From: JBGTFE01 sp041747435
Lineage (GTDB): Bacteria > Acidobacteriota > Blastocatellia > Pyrinomonadales > Pyrinomonadaceae
Length of the DNA: 64,000 bases
Direction of reading: 5' to 3'
Assembly: GCA_041747435.1 (NCBI GenBank)
Contig: JBGTFE010000136.1
Location: forward strand, 1-64,000
Of this stretch, positions 43,116-50,873 are shown one piece after another (position 1 is the first letter of the stretch; the number at the start of each line of letters is the position of its first letter). The position numbers and the translations under genes are program-made. The notes beneath the pieces are model-generated. The model did not search any database. It saw only the letters and a list, made by a program, of their open reading frames with translations, and was not told where the DNA came from.

Positions 43116-44312
43116 TTAATAGATCGTGAAGGTAAAACTCACGGTTTTTGACGTTGTATACGGAACTCCGTTTTTCTTCGCGGGTTCAAATCGGATCTGT
43201 CTTGCCGCCGCGATCGCCTGTTCGGTCAAACCGTAGGGCAAACCGCTAACCGGCGCGATCGAGCCGATAGTTCCGTTCGCAGTAAATGTGACGCGCAAAG
43301 TAACGGTTCCCTGAACATTGTTTTGACGCGCCGGATCGGTATATTTCGCCTGCTGTTTGGCAAGAATCTTGACGGGCGAGGTCACGCCGACTTTGATCGC
43401 CGGCACGTCGTCATCATCATCATTGCCGCCTGCGCCCCCGCGGTTGCCGCCGCCTCTGCCGCCGTTGTAGCCTTCGTTACCGCCGCCTTTTCCGCCGCCG
43501 ACTCCGCCGCCTTCGCCGCCGCCAATGCCGCCGCCTCTGCCGGGTCCGCTGCTAAGTTCGCCGTCTAATCCGTTTGGAATTCCCGTCGGCGATTTAAGCT
43601 GGATGTTCGTCGGTGGTCCCTGCGTTACGTTAACTTGCTTAAGGTCGAAGTTTCTTTGCTCCATCGGAGATATATATTTCGATGGCGTTTGTGCCTGGTT
43701 CGGATATTCGCCCTTGCTGGCATCGCGTTCGCGTTCTTTTCCGCCGCCGCCGCCGCCCTTGCCTTCATCCTTTTTCTTTTCTTCCTCGGTTGGAACTGGC
43801 TTGTCTTCGATCTCAGCGACAAATGCAAATAATTCTTTATCGCCAAGTGCGTCAACCTGTAACGTATGCACAAATATGGACACAACCCACGCAATCATCG
43901 TCGCAGAAACAACTAAACACCCAAGACTTATCAGCAAGCCGTTGCGAAGCTGGACGTCTTTTTCTTCGATAACGGTCGGACAATAATCGTCATCGCCGAG
44001 TTCGTTTTCGGAAACATACGCGGGCGCAGCAATTTCCGCAGCGGGCGAAGCTTCGTAACTTTTTTCTTCCGGAACATCGACCGAATCGAGCTCAATTACG
44101 GGTTCATCCGATGTTATTTCCATCGTCGGCGGAAGCGGTTCGGACACGAAATTTTCCTCGGTCGGCTGTTCAACACTCGCCGCTTGAGCGGTTTCCTGTT
44201 CCACCGGATTCATCTCAAAAGCCTCTAAATTTTCTCCGCAATTCGGACAAAATCCAAACTTTTCCGCAAAACCTTCTTCACATTTTGCACAGAACTTAAC
44301 TATTTTTCCCAT
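43116..44312 (-). CDS. Zinc-ribbon membrane protein with TonB-like C-terminal domain
   Basis: A 398-residue protein with an odd domain order: cytoplasmic zinc ribbon (CAKC 8-11 and CPNC 22-25), acidic low-complexity region (about 30-120), a membrane helix (about 125-148), Lys/Glu-rich then Gly-rich linker (about 165-300, with GGGIGGGEGGGVGGG), a poly-Asp patch, and a TonB C-terminal-type domain (about 310-398; NVQGTVTLRVTFTANG, AIAAARQIRFEPAKKNGVPY). TonB-like C-terminal domains normally contact outer-membrane proteins. The zinc ribbon on the cytoplasmic side is unusual for TonB and may sense or bind something inside. Confidence 0.85.
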   Translation of the reverse strand: MGKIVKFCAKCEEGFAEKFGFCPNCGENLEAFEMNPVEQETAQAASVEQPTEENFVSEPLPPTMEITSDEPVIELDSVDVPEEKSYEASPAAEIAAPAYVSENELGDDDYCPTVIEEKDVQLRNGLLISLGCLVVSATMIAWVVSIFVHTLQVDALGDKELFAFVAEIEDKPVPTEEEKKKDEGKGGGGGGKERERDASKGEYPNQAQTPSKYISPMEQRNFDLKQVNVTQGPPTNIQLKSPTGIPNGLDGELSSGPGRGGGIGGGEGGGVGGGKGGGNEGYNGGRGGGNRGGAGGNDDDDDVPAIKVGVTSPVKILAKQQAKYTDPARQNNVQGTVTLRVTFTANGTIGSIAPVSGLPYGLTEQAIAAARQIRFEPAKKNGVPYTTSKTVSFTFTIY

Positions 44313-44594
44313 CCTTTTAGCCTCTCGAAACTCAGTACCTTAAAGTTAAGATTTTAACGACCTTTGGTTATTATAACGCGATTTTCTAAGATGTTAAGTT
44401 TTTCGAAGTATTTTTTACCTAACATTTTATTGGATTCAACGTTGATTTTGATGTCTCAATCGTTTGACGTGTTGCCTTACGCAATCTAAACTTTTACGTA
44501 TCTGACTTAAGAAAATTGCGATTAACAACTTATCCCAGAAAAATTGCAACTAAAAAGCAGCAATTTCATACTTCTTTATCTACTACGAAATTCG

Positions 44595-45812
44595 ATGAGA
44601 ATCAAGAAATATTTCAAAAAGTTTACGCTGATCGCTCTGTTTTTGTTCATTTCCGGCGTTTTTTCCTACGCGCAGAGCGGTAATCCGCGAGAGCAAAAAT
44701 TACTAAACGGAATGAAACTTCTCGTTTGGTCGGACGCAGCGGCGCAAAAATCGGTCGTGAAACTTCGCGTTCATAGCGGCTCGGCGTTCGATCCGGCGGA
44801 GCGGGAAGGCGTGATGGCGCTTTTAGCCGATATTCTATTCCCGAACGCGATAACAAAAGAATATTTTCAGGAAGATTTGGGCGGAAATATTGAAATTACA
44901 AGTAATTACGATTATGTTCAGATCACCGCGTCCGGCAATAACGATAAAATTCTGGAAATTCTCGAAGCGCTCGCAAACGCGGTTTCAAACCCGCAGATCG
45001 ACAAAGAAAACACCGCAAAAGTTAAAGCCGCTAAATTGGAAAAACTAAAAGCGCTTGAAAGCGATCCGGCTTATGTCGCCGATCAAGCCGTCGCAAAACG
45101 GCTTTTTGGAAATTTTCCTTACGGCAGACCGCAGCTAGGCTCAACCGAATCCGTTTCAAAAATAGATTTTGCCGATATTTTGCTCGCGCGGCAAAAATTT
45201 TTGACCGCCGACAACGCTACGTTGACAATTCACGGAAACGTAAAATTCGATTTTGTTTACCGCGCCTCGCGCCGTTTGTTTGGCGCCTGGGAGAAAGCCG
45301 ACAGAAAAATTCCATCCTCGTTCACGACGCCGGACGCGCCCGACACCAAACCGTTGGTTTTGAATTCTGAATCCGGCGAAGAATATAGAATGGCAACAGA
45401 AGGCTTTCCGAGAAACGACAAAGATTTTTTCGCTTCGCAAATACTGGCGAAAATACATAATTTACGTTTTGAAAAATTTGGACTCGAAGCGCGATCATTT
45501 CGAATAAAAGGAATGTTTATTGCGCGCGGAAAACCGCCGGCGGAAATGTCGGAAGCTCAAAAAAACAAGCTCGCGCAAGGCGAGTTTGATAAAGCGAAAG
45601 CTGACGTTCTAGCTGAATTGAATCAAAAAAGTCCGGCGGATTTTTGGCTCGATCTCGACACTTATAAGCTCGTCTCGCTCCAAGATGAGATTAAAAGGGC
45701 GAACGGGGTAACATTGTCCGACGCTCAGAGAATTTTCGACAAGATCATGGCGCAGCCGATCGCGGTGGTAATTTTCGCGAAACCTGCGGAAACCGAAACA
45801 AAAAACAACTAA
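44595..45812 (+). CDS. M16-family peptidase homologue lacking the zinc motif
   Basis: A 405-residue exported protein (signal peptide, FSYAQ-SG) with the M16 (insulinase/pitrilysin) fold: NGMKLLVWSD, REGVMALLADILF, and the C-terminal half with ADFWLDLD. The catalytic HxxEH (normally HFLEH) reads ALLAD here, with no His or Glu, so the protein should be catalytically dead. In periplasmic M16 pairs one subunit is often inactive, but no active partner is in the window. Start at ATG 44595 just before the signal peptide; frame opens at 44544. It begins a long plus-strand run, with the next gene 2 bp after its stop. Confidence 0.78.
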   Translation: MRIKKYFKKFTLIALFLFISGVFSYAQSGNPREQKLLNGMKLLVWSDAAAQKSVVKLRVHSGSAFDPAEREGVMALLADILFPNAITKEYFQEDLGGNIEITSNYDYVQITASGNNDKILEILEALANAVSNPQIDKENTAKVKAAKLEKLKALESDPAYVADQAVAKRLFGNFPYGRPQLGSTESVSKIDFADILLARQKFLTADNATLTIHGNVKFDFVYRASRRLFGAWEKADRKIPSSFTTPDAPDTKPLVLNSESGEEYRMATEGFPRNDKDFFASQILAKIHNLRFEKFGLEARSFRIKGMFIARGKPPAEMSEAQKNKLAQGEFDKAKADVLAELNQKSPADFWLDLDTYKLVSLQDEIKRANGVTLSDAQRIFDKIMAQPIAVVIFAKPAETETKNN

Positions 45813-45814
45813 AG

Positions 45815-46543
45815 ATGCCGAGTGAAAGAACCGCAGACGAGCTGAAACACTCAAAAGCCGTGCGCGAAATGTTTGCGGGCATCGCTTCAAAATACGACTT
45901 TCTCAATCATCTTCTCTCGGCAAATGTCGATAAACGCTGGCGCCGACTTGTCGCAAAAAAGCTCACCGACGTTTTGGAAGATCCGAATGCAAAGGTTTTG
46001 GACGTCGCTTGCGGAACCGGCGATCTGTCTATCGAACTTCGAAAAAATGCGAAAGCGAGCGTCATCGGAACGGATTTTTGCCGTCCGATGCTCGAGATTG
46101 CGTTTGATAAAAACACGAAAAATAATTTTTCGATTCCCTACGTCGAAGCTGACGGGATGAATCTTTCGTTTGCTGATGAAACCTTTGACGCGGTTACGAT
46201 CGCCTTCGGATTACGGAACTTTTCCAATTGGAAAGACGGCTTAAAGGAGCTTCGGCGGGTTTTGAAAACCGGTGGGAAGCTTGCGATCCTAGAATGTTCG
46301 TCGCCGGTTTTGCCGGGTTTCAGGCAGCTTTTTCAGTTTTATTTTTCGCGTATTTTGCCGCGAATTGGCGGCGCGGTCAGCGGTTCGCGCGGCGCGTATG
46401 AATATCTTCCCGATTCCGTTTCAAAATTTCCCGACCAAAAAAATCTCGCCGCGATGATGAGCGAAATCGGCTTTTCCGATGTAGAATATAAAAATCTGAC
46501 CGGCGGTATCGCCGCAATTCATTACGGAATAAGGAAAAACTAA
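45815..46543 (+). CDS. menG: Demethylmenaquinone/ubiquinone methyltransferase (UbiE/MenG)
   Basis: A 242-residue class I SAM-dependent methyltransferase. FAGIASKYDFLNHLLS opens the domain, VLDVACGTGDLS is the SAM-binding motif I, and NFSNWKDGLKELRRVLK and YEYLPDSVSKFPDQ are typical of UbiE/MenG. Last step in quinone synthesis; menaquinone is the more likely product in this kind of organism. 2-bp gap from the M16-like gene, and a 33-codon frame begins directly after its stop. Confidence 0.92.
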   Translation: MPSERTADELKHSKAVREMFAGIASKYDFLNHLLSANVDKRWRRLVAKKLTDVLEDPNAKVLDVACGTGDLSIELRKNAKASVIGTDFCRPMLEIAFDKNTKNNFSIPYVEADGMNLSFADETFDAVTIAFGLRNFSNWKDGLKELRRVLKTGGKLAILECSSPVLPGFRQLFQFYFSRILPRIGGAVSGSRGAYEYLPDSVSKFPDQKNLAAMMSEIGFSDVEYKNLTGGIAAIHYGIRKN

Positions 46544-46645
46544 ATGAACAAATCGGAACAAAACGCGCTTTCATTTGAGCGCATTGTTTTTTTCAGCGTT
46601 GTCTTGGTTCCGGTGCTCGATCCGACAAAGCCTAAGAAAAAATGA
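46544..46645 (+). CDS. Candidate small protein (33 residues)
   Basis: ATG immediately after the menG stop, with AGGA nine bases upstream, then 33 codons ending TGA that overlaps the permease start by ATGA. Sequence starts MNKSEQNALSFERIVFF, has a short hydrophobic stretch (residues 14-25) and a Lys-rich tail (PTKPKKK). Not recognised. Context supports translation and coupling to dppB-like; the next gene otherwise has no good ribosome binding site. It could be a non-conserved translational coupler. Confidence 0.45.
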   Translation: MNKSEQNALSFERIVFFSVVLVPVLDPTKPKKK

Positions 46646-47622
46646 AATACAAGGTTCTCAATTTCGCACGGCAAGCCGGACTTCTTCTTCTCGTGGTTTG
46701 GACGGTCGTGTCGATCGTTACGCTTTTGATCGAAGTAATTCCGGGTGATCCGGCGATTTCGACGCTTGGCGACAACGCGACGCCGGAGCAAATTGCGACT
46801 TTTCGGCTCAAACACGGACTCGACAAACCGGCTTTTTTTATCGCTTATTCGGAAGAAAAGGGATTAACCTGGAACGGCGCGGACAACCGTTATCTCGATT
46901 ATTGGAAAGGCGTTTTGACCGGCGATCTCGGCACGTCGTTTCGCACCGATCAGCCGGTTTTGGATATGATCCTCGCCCGGTATCCGGCGACGATAAAGCT
47001 GGCGTTTGCGGCGCTCATTGTCGCCGTCGGAATTGCGATCCCGCTCGGAGTTTTAGCCGGAAGGCACAAAAATACGTGGGTTGACAACGTTGCTTCCTTT
47101 TTCGCGCTGCTCGGCATCAGCCTTCCGACATTTGTTATCGGTCCTTTTCTGGTCTATATTTTCGCCGTCAAATATAGAATTTTTGCGCCGACGGGAAGCG
47201 CGAACCCCGAAGATATCGTTTTGCCCGCGATAACGCTTGGCGCGGCGCTTTCGGCTATATTGACGCGGATGGTGCGCAGCTCCGTGATCGAAGAGCTCGG
47301 CGAAGATTATGTGCGAACGGCGCGCGCAAAAGGTTTAAGCGAGCGCAAAGTCGTTTACAAACACGTTTTGAAAAATGGGTTAATTCCGGTCGTCACCGTT
47401 TTGGGCTTGCAGCTCGGCGTTTTGCTTGCCGGCGCGATCATCACCGAAAAGATATTCGGCTGGCAAGGTCTCGGGCTTCTTTTGCTCGACGACGGCATCG
47501 CAAAACGCGATTATCGTCTCGTTCAGGGCTGTGTTCTTGTAATTTCCGTTACATATATTTTGGCAAATTCGCTGACGGACCTGGTTTATCGTCGATTGGA
47601 TCCGCGAATTAGATTATCGTAG
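46642..47622 (+). CDS. Peptide/nickel-type ABC transporter permease, DppB-like
   Basis: A 326-residue permease with six predicted membrane helices. The EAA loop is recognised in EELGEDYVRTARAKGLSERK. N-terminus ends with the conserved LPVVWTVVSI-type opening helix and IPGDPA motif of DppB. It forms a heterodimer with the DppC-like protein 76 bp downstream. No substrate-binding protein or ATPase gene is present in the window, so the complex needs subunits encoded elsewhere. Confidence 0.9.
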   Translation: MKYKVLNFARQAGLLLLVVWTVVSIVTLLIEVIPGDPAISTLGDNATPEQIATFRLKHGLDKPAFFIAYSEEKGLTWNGADNRYLDYWKGVLTGDLGTSFRTDQPVLDMILARYPATIKLAFAALIVAVGIAIPLGVLAGRHKNTWVDNVASFFALLGISLPTFVIGPFLVYIFAVKYRIFAPTGSANPEDIVLPAITLGAALSAILTRMVRSSVIEELGEDYVRTARAKGLSERKVVYKHVLKNGLIPVVTVLGLQLGVLLAGAIITEKIFGWQGLGLLLLDDGIAKRDYRLVQGCVLVISVTYILANSLTDLVYRRLDPRIRLS

Positions 47623-47663
47623 GGACGAGTGATGAGGGAAAAGTGACGAGAAATTCGCTTTTA

Positions 47664-47698
47664 ACTTTTCACTTTTCACTTTTCACTTTTCACTTTTT
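47664..47698. repeat. Five tandem heptamers directly before the dppC-like start codon
   Basis: ACTTTTC repeated four times from 47664 with a fifth variant ACTTTTT (47692-47698), ending at the base before the ATG at 47699. No Shine-Dalgarno can exist in this stretch. The sequence is U-rich and might promote S1-mediated initiation; copy number could vary. Confidence 0.75.
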
Positions 47699-48514
47699 AT
47701 GAATCGTCTTGCTTACATCGGAATTGTCATCGCCGTCGTCCTGGTTTTCACGGCAATTTTCGCTTCGTTTGTCGCGACGCACGATACGAGCGCGCAGAAT
47801 CTGGCACTGCGCTACGCCGCGCCTTCCGCCGAACATTGGTTTGGAACGGATTCGATCGGGCGCGATGTTTTCTCGCGGCTTGTTTTCGGCGCGCGCATAT
47901 CGCTTGAAGTAGGAATTATCGTCGTTGTTGTTTCGTCTTTCGTCGGGATCATCGTCGGCGCGATCGCCGGCTTTTACGGCGGTTGGATAGACAAAATTCT
48001 TTCCGGCTATCTTTTTAACGTTGTCCTCGCATTTCCGGGACTTCTTCTCGCGATCGCGCTCGTCGCGTTTCTCGGCTCAGGTTTAAACAAACTGATTCTT
48101 GCGCTGTGCGTGATCGGCTGGGTCGGTTATGCGCGCGTAATGCGCGGGCAAGTCTTGAAAGTTCGCGAATATGATTTCGTTCAGGCGGCGCGCGCGCTCG
48201 GCGCGAGCAATATGCGGATTCTTTTTACGCATATTTTGCCAAACGCGATTCAGCCTTTGATCGTTCAGGCAAGCTTGGGAATGGCTGGCGCGGTTTTGGC
48301 GGAAGCGTCGCTTTCTTTTCTTGGTCTGGGCATTCCGCCTCCGGCGCCAAGTTGGGGCACGATGCTCGAAGACGCGCGCGGGCTCGACACGCTTTACAAC
48401 GCGCCCCACGTTTTCTTTTTTCCCGCGATCGCCATCGCCTTGACCGTTCTCGCTTTCAATTTCATCGGAGACGGGCTGCGGGAATATCTCGACCCGAAAC
48501 AGCGAAAACGATGA
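47699..48514 (+). CDS. Peptide/nickel-type ABC transporter permease, DppC-like
   Basis: A 271-residue permease. Characteristic WFGTDSIGRDVFSRL near the N-terminus, EAA loop EYDFVQAARALGAS, and SFLGLGIPPPAPSWG before the last helices. Partner of the DppB-like gene. Its stop overlaps the pxpB start by 4 bases (ATGA), which couples transport with 5-oxoproline metabolism. Initiation sits directly behind heptamer repeats. Confidence 0.9.
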   Translation: MNRLAYIGIVIAVVLVFTAIFASFVATHDTSAQNLALRYAAPSAEHWFGTDSIGRDVFSRLVFGARISLEVGIIVVVVSSFVGIIVGAIAGFYGGWIDKILSGYLFNVVLAFPGLLLAIALVAFLGSGLNKLILALCVIGWVGYARVMRGQVLKVREYDFVQAARALGASNMRILFTHILPNAIQPLIVQASLGMAGAVLAEASLSFLGLGIPPPAPSWGTMLEDARGLDTLYNAPHVFFFPAIAIALTVLAFNFIGDGLREYLDPKQRKR

Positions 48515-49188
48515 GATTTTTTCCGCTCGGCGACAATGCTTTGACGATTGAATTCGGAAACGAAATTTCTGAATCGCTGAATCGCCAGGTTTTGAGCCTC
48601 GCCGACCATTTTGAACAAAATAAATTTCCCGGCTTTATCGAAACCGTCCCGGCGTACGCTTCGCTCACCGTCTTTTATGAAATTTCGACCGTCCGAAAAA
48701 ACTTTTGGGAATTCGCTTCCGCCTTCGACGCGATAAAAACTTTAGCCGAAAACGCCCTGCAAAATTTAACAGAAATTCGTGAAACGCCGCCGCGTATGAT
48801 CGAAATTCCGGTTTCCTTCGACCCGGAATTTGCGCTCGATCTCGAATTTGTCGCGGAAAACAGCGATTTAACGCGGCGCGAGGTTATCGACATATTCACA
48901 GGGAAAACTTACCGCATTTTTATGCTCGGATTCCTGCCCGGTTTCGCATATATGGGCGAAGTTGACCAAAGTATTGCCGTGCCGCGAAAAAGTACGCCTC
49001 GACTGAAAGTTCCGAAAGGCAGCGTCGGAATCGCGGGACGTCAAACCGGAATTTATCCGCTTGAATCGCCCGGCGGTTGGCAAATTATCGGCAAAACGGA
49101 CGTTGAGCTTTTTACGCCAAAAGCGAAAACGCCGTGTCTTTTACAAGCCGGCGATCTGATAAAATTTTATGAGCGTTCGGATTCTTAA
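48511..49188 (+). CDS. pxpB: 5-oxoprolinase subunit PxpB (KipI-like)
   Basis: A 225-residue subunit of the ATP-dependent 5-oxoprolinase PxpABC. Recognised by FMLGFLPGFAYMG, VPKGSVGIAGRQTGIYPLESPGGWQIIG. Start at ATG 48511, overlapping the dppC-like stop; the longer frame inside dppC is not used. In Bacillus the same subunit (KipI) also inhibits kinase KinA. Overlaps pxpC by 20 bases. Confidence 0.93.
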   Translation: MRFFPLGDNALTIEFGNEISESLNRQVLSLADHFEQNKFPGFIETVPAYASLTVFYEISTVRKNFWEFASAFDAIKTLAENALQNLTEIRETPPRMIEIPVSFDPEFALDLEFVAENSDLTRREVIDIFTGKTYRIFMLGFLPGFAYMGEVDQSIAVPRKSTPRLKVPKGSVGIAGRQTGIYPLESPGGWQIIGKTDVELFTPKAKTPCLLQAGDLIKFYERSDS

Positions 49189-50131
49189 AAGCGGAATTTT
49201 GACGACAATTCAAGATCTTGGGCGGAGTGGTTTCCGACGCTTCGGCGTAAATCCGACGGGCGCGATGGATAGAACCGCCGCGCGCTTGATCAATATTTTA
49301 CTCGGCAACGAAGAAAATGAAGCGGTCGTCGAGATGCATTTCCCCGCGACGGAAATTGAATTTGAAAAAGACTCCGTTTTTGCGATCGGCGGCGCAGATT
49401 TTTCAGCAAAACTCGATGGCGAACCGGTCGAAAACTGGCGCGTCAATTTTGCAGAGAAAAAAAGCGTATTGAGGTTTTCAAAAAAAGAATTCGGAAACCG
49501 CGCATATTTCGCGGTCAAAGGAGGACTGAGAATAAAACAGGTTCTCGGCGGCGCGAGCACAAATTTAGCCGCAAATTTCAGCGGATTTGACGGAAGCACA
49601 TTGCGAAAAGACGACCGGCTTTTATTCAACGACAAAAAGTTCAGAACCGAAAGCAGACCGCACAAAATCTCGAATAGCCTAATTCCCTTTTATCGGAGCT
49701 TCCCAACTGTTCGCGTCATCGTGGGCGCGGAATTTGAACGTCTTACCGATTCGAGCCGTGAAACTTTCACGGAAAAAAACTTTACCATTTCGAAAAACTC
49801 CGACCGCATGGGTTTTCGCCTTTCGAGCGATCCGCTTCAACTTCAAAAACCGAAAGAAATTCTTTCGTCGGCAGTGAGCTTCGGCACTATCCAAATTCTT
49901 CCCGACGGGCAATTGATCGTGCTAATGGCGGATCACCCAACTTCCGGCGGCTATCCGCGACTCGGAAACGTTATTTCCGTCGATCTACCTCTTCTGGCGC
50001 AGCTTGGCGCGAAAGATAAAGTCGCTTTTCACCTCATCTCCATCGAAGAAGCAGAAAATTTAGCGCTCAAGCTCGAAAAAGATTTGAATTTGCTCAAAAT
50101 TGCGGTAAATTTTTCAAATGCACACGATTGA
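49169..50131 (+). CDS. pxpC: 5-oxoprolinase subunit PxpC (KipA-like)
   Basis: A 320-residue subunit; signature TIQDLGRSGFRRFGV at the N-terminus and PTSGGYPRLGNVI near the C-terminus. It forms a complex with PxpB and PxpA to hydrolyse 5-oxoproline to glutamate at the cost of ATP. Start ATG within pxpB; ends 14 bases inside pxpA. Confidence 0.93.
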   Translation: MSVRILKSGILTTIQDLGRSGFRRFGVNPTGAMDRTAARLINILLGNEENEAVVEMHFPATEIEFEKDSVFAIGGADFSAKLDGEPVENWRVNFAEKKSVLRFSKKEFGNRAYFAVKGGLRIKQVLGGASTNLAANFSGFDGSTLRKDDRLLFNDKKFRTESRPHKISNSLIPFYRSFPTVRVIVGAEFERLTDSSRETFTEKNFTISKNSDRMGFRLSSDPLQLQKPKEILSSAVSFGTIQILPDGQLIVLMADHPTSGGYPRLGNVISVDLPLLAQLGAKDKVAFHLISIEEAENLALKLEKDLNLLKIAVNFSNAHD

Positions 50132-50873
50132 CCTAAATTGCGATATTGGCGAAAGCCTGGAATTCGCTCGAATTGAAAATGACGCCGCGTTAATGGATCA
50201 CGTTTCGTCCGTAAACATCGCGTGCGGCTTTCACGCAGGCGACGCGACCGTGATGCGAAAAACCGTCGAAACCGCCATCGAAAAAGGCGTCGTGATCGGC
50301 GCGCACCCATCATTTCCCGACCGCGAAAATTTCGGCAGAAGCGAAATGCAAATGTCGGCACAAGACGTTTTTGACATCGTTTTGTATCAAATTTCCGCAT
50401 TAAAGGGAATTTGCGAAGCTTCGGGCGGAACGCTTCATTACGTAAAACCGCACGGCGCGCTCTACAATCAAGCGGCGAAAAACGCGGAGTTAGCCGGAGC
50501 GATCGCGAAAGCGGTCAAATCGCTCGATAAAAATTTGATCTTTTACGGACTTTCGGGGAGTTTTTTGATCTCCGAGGCGGAAAAGCTTGGCTTAAAAACA
50601 GCGTCGGAAGTTTTTGCCGACAGAACTTATCAAAAAGACGGAAGTCTGACGCCAAGAAGCGAAGCAAATGCTCTGATAAAAGACTCGAGAAGATCGGTCG
50701 AACAAGTTTTACAGATGATCCAAACGCAAACCGTGACCACGGCGAACGGTGAAACGATTGCAATAAAAGCCGAGACCGTTTGCATTCACGGCGACGGCGA
50801 AAATGCGCTGGAATTCGCAAAAAACATTAGTGAAAAACTGATAGAAACCGGTGTAAAGATCCGCGCGTTATGA
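50118..50873 (+). CDS. pxpA: 5-oxoprolinase subunit PxpA (LamB/YcsF family)
   Basis: A 251-residue LamB/YcsF protein. DLNCDIGES, NIACGFHAGDATVMRK, GAHPSFPDR, HYVKPHGALYNQ and VCIHGDGENA are the family hallmarks and supply metal and substrate ligands. It completes PxpABC. Stop overlaps the following Nramp-like gene start by 4 bases. Confidence 0.95.
   Translation: MHTIDLNCDIGESLEFARIENDAALMDHVSSVNIACGFHAGDATVMRKTVETAIEKGVVIGAHPSFPDRENFGRSEMQMSAQDVFDIVLYQISALKGICEASGGTLHYVKPHGALYNQAAKNAELAGAIAKAVKSLDKNLIFYGLSGSFLISEAEKLGLKTASEVFADRTYQKDGSLTPRSEANALIKDSRRSVEQVLQMIQTQTVTTANGETIAIKAETVCIHGDGENALEFAKNISEKLIETGVKIRAL

Noticed and set aside
43525..43986. 153-codon plus-strand frame
   Set aside because: Pro-rich shadow of the Gly-rich linker in the TonB-like gene.
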